Of a DNA stretch of 7,273 nucleotides, positions 5,952 to 7,273 are shown piece by piece. Within the stretch, counting starts at the first letter, position 1; every line of letters begins with the position of its first letter. The position numbers and the translations under genes were made by a program. A model generated the notes under the pieces. The model did no database searches. It was not told the origin of the DNA and worked only from the letters and a program-made list of their open reading frames with translations. This stretch comes from Actinomycetes bacterium (lineage in GTDB: Bacteria > Actinomycetota > Actinomycetes > Propionibacteriales > Propionibacteriaceae), in the NCBI GenBank assembly GCA_023437345.1, contig JAEZGC010000207.1, positions 1-7,273 of the forward strand. Direction: 5' to 3'.

Positions 5952-7034
5952 ATGGCCGTGCGGTACGTCGTCATCATGGCCGGTGGTTCGGGTACGCGGC
6001 TGTGGCCGTTGTCGCGGCACGGCACCCCCAAGCAGCTGCTCCCGCTGGTGGGGGGACGCAGCCTGCTGCGGCTCGCCTTCGAGCGCTCGCTGGCGTCGGT
6101 GCCGGCCGAACGGGTGCTGGTGGTCACCGGCGCTGCCCACGTCGACCAGGTGGCGGCGCAGCTTCCCGAACTGGGTCCGGCGAACATCCTCGGTGAGCCG
6201 GTCGGCCGGGACTCGCTGAACGCTGTGGCCTGGCCCGCCGCCGTCCTGATGCGGCAGGACCCGGAGGCGGTTATCGCCCAGGTCACCGCCGACCACGTGA
6301 TCGAGCCGGTTGACGAGTTCGCCGCCACCCTTGAGCGGGCGTTCGCCGTCGCCGAGGCCGATCCTGATGCGCTGGTCACTCTGGGCGTCGTGCCCACCTC
6401 GCCGCACACCGGGTACGGCTACCTCCACCGGGGCAGTCCGCTGGCCGGGCACCCTGGCGCCCACCTGGTTCGCGAGTTCGCCGAGAAGCCGGCCCGCGAG
6501 GTGGCCGAGGGCTATCTCGCCTCGGGGGAGTACTGGTGGAACTCGGGCATGTTCGTGTGGCGCGCGGCCACCGTGCTGGAGCAGCTCCGGCTGCTGCTGC
6601 CGGCCAGCTACGAGGCGGTAACCGACCTCGCCGCCCACCCCGAGCGGCTCGCCGAGGTGTTCCCGACGCTGCTGCGCACCTCTGTCGACTACGGGATCAT
6701 GGAGCCGGTCTCCCACGGGCAGGGCTCGGCCCGCGTGGTGGCGGTCGGTCTCGCCGTCCAGTGGCACGACGTCGGCGGCTATCCGAGCCTGGCCGAGGTG
6801 CTGGGCCGCGATGCCGCCGGAAATGCGTTGTCGGGCAGCGTGGTGGCCCTGGACTCGACCGGCAACATTGTCATCAGCTCCGACCCTGACGCGGTGGTCG
6901 GGCTGGTCGGGGTCAGCGACCTTGTGGTGGTGCGGACGCCGACAGCCACGCTGGTCGTGCCTGTCGACCAGGCCGAGCGGGTCAAGGAACTGGTGCAGGC
7001 GGTGACCGAGCAGGCCGGTCCGCAGCACGCCTGA
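5952..7034 (+). CDS. manC: Mannose-1-phosphate guanylyltransferase (GDP-mannose pyrophosphorylase)
   Basis: Makes GDP-mannose and pyrophosphate from GTP and mannose-1-phosphate in the cytosol, supplying mannose for lipoglycans, glycoproteins and wall polysaccharides. From the ATG at 5952 it has 360 residues, the length of single-domain ManC enzymes without a fused phosphomannose isomerase. Visible motifs are the nucleotide-binding GGSGTRLWPLSR (11-22), the PKQLLPL segment with Lys27, FAEKP (176-180), the active-site strand YWWNSGMFVW (194-203), DYGIME (246-251) and WHDVGGY (271-277). The C-terminal ~85 residues are the short beta-rich domain usual in this group. The in-frame GTG at 5958 would give a protein starting directly with RYVVIMAGG after its Met and fits the -10 box better; I keep the ATG as the outer limit. 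In-frame tandem stops TGA-TAA end it. It is divergent from the TIGR03089 operon and followed after 25 bases by a membrane protein gene. Confidence 0.93.
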   Translation: MAVRYVVIMAGGSGTRLWPLSRHGTPKQLLPLVGGRSLLRLAFERSLASVPAERVLVVTGAAHVDQVAAQLPELGPANILGEPVGRDSLNAVAWPAAVLMRQDPEAVIAQVTADHVIEPVDEFAATLERAFAVAEADPDALVTLGVVPTSPHTGYGYLHRGSPLAGHPGAHLVREFAEKPAREVAEGYLASGEYWWNSGMFVWRAATVLEQLRLLLPASYEAVTDLAAHPERLAEVFPTLLRTSVDYGIMEPVSHGQGSARVVAVGLAVQWHDVGGYPSLAEVLGRDAAGNALSGSVVALDSTGNIVISSDPDAVVGLVGVSDLVVVRTPTATLVVPVDQAERVKELVQAVTEQAGPQHA

Positions 7035-7048
7035 TAACGACCAAGGGC

Positions 7049-7054
7049 AGGAGG
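7049..7054 (+). promoter_or_regulatory. Ribosome binding site of the membrane protein gene
   Basis: A consensus AGGAGG lies five bases before the ATG at 7060. It is the strongest ribosome binding site in the window and fixes this start over the nearby GTG at 7057. Confidence 0.8.
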
Positions 7055-7059
7055 CAGTG

Positions 7060-7273
7060 ATGCTGGACAACCTCAAGCGGATCCGGGAGCCGCTGGCCTG
7101 GGCGGTGCTGGGTGTCGTCGTGCTGGCCGTCGTCATCCCCGTGGTGCAGGTGCTCGCGTACGCCAACCTCGACGATCCAGCGCTCCTGGCGTACTCGGCA
7201 GTCGCGTACCTCGCCGGCTGGTCCTTCCTGCTCGTCGTCCTGGTCGCGGCGGTGGCCGCCTGCGCCATCGAGC
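7060..7273 (+). CDS. Predicted membrane protein, N-terminal part (cut by window end)
   Basis: Seventy-one codons are visible and the frame is open at the window end. The product starts MLDNLKRIREPL, a short basic, probably cytosolic end. Two hydrophobic segments follow at about 13-32 (AWAVLGVVVLAVVIPVVQVL) and 47-69, joined by a short loop, YANLDDPALLAYS, with two adjacent acidic residues. I do not recognise the family; the first ~70 residues carry no motif beyond the helices. It begins 25 bases after the GDP-mannose pyrophosphorylase stop on the same strand with no terminator between, so it is probably co-transcribed with that gene. A role in the same envelope pathway is only a guess from position. 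Confidence 0.75.
   Translation, partial: MLDNLKRIREPLAWAVLGVVVLAVVIPVVQVLAYANLDDPALLAYSAVAYLAGWSFLLVVLVAAVAACAIE

Noticed and set aside
5922..7268. Upstream extension of the TIGR03089 frame, giving a 688-residue protein
   Set aside because: This part is antisense to the intact GDP-mannose pyrophosphorylase gene and is low-complexity. Family length and the -10 box place the start at 5921.

Overview
The window is about 70% G+C with strong G/C at third codon positions and dense, nearly gap-free coding. The gene families point to a high-GC Actinomycetota. The purK-purE-LCP-TIGR03089-GDP-mannose pyrophosphorylase neighbourhood is typical of that phylum. Propionibacteriales or a relative is my best guess, but the genus cannot be fixed from sequence alone. 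I see no mobile element, CRISPR array, tRNA or rRNA, and this looks like core chromosome.

Layout, left to right. (1) 1-1009, + strand: the 3' end of purK overlaps purE by 8 bases; together they make CAIR in de novo purine synthesis. (2) 1010-1135: a short gap with GC-rich repeats and a possible weak terminator. (3) 1136-2599, +: an LCP (LytR-CpsA-Psr) cell-wall glycopolymer ligase with an unusual multi-helix membrane N-terminus. (4) 2596-2613: a small perfect inverted repeat that carries the stop codons of both converging genes. (5) 5921-2610, - strand: a tight three-gene unit, read as a TIGR03089 protein (truncated acyl-CoA-synthetase-like), a Tat/lipoprotein class-A-beta-lactamase-like serine hydrolase (ATGA overlap), and an ABC-F ATPase (4-base gap). 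(6) 5922-5957: a very compact divergent promoter region; both genes that start there look leaderless. (7) 5952-7034, +: mannose-1-phosphate guanylyltransferase, which makes GDP-mannose. (8) 7060 to the end, +: the start of a small membrane protein, cut by the window.

How the genes may work together (inference): GDP-mannose supplies mannosylated envelope glycans, the LCP protein attaches glycopolymers to peptidoglycan, and the lipoprotein has the active-site layout of penicillin-recognising serine hydrolases at the cell surface. The region is therefore envelope-themed apart from purKE. The ABC-F ATPase acts on ribosomes rather than the envelope, and its tight coupling to the other two minus-strand genes is the most curious part of the layout. 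I do not see a clearly new system; the findings are mainly oddities of gene architecture and of divergent motifs in known families.
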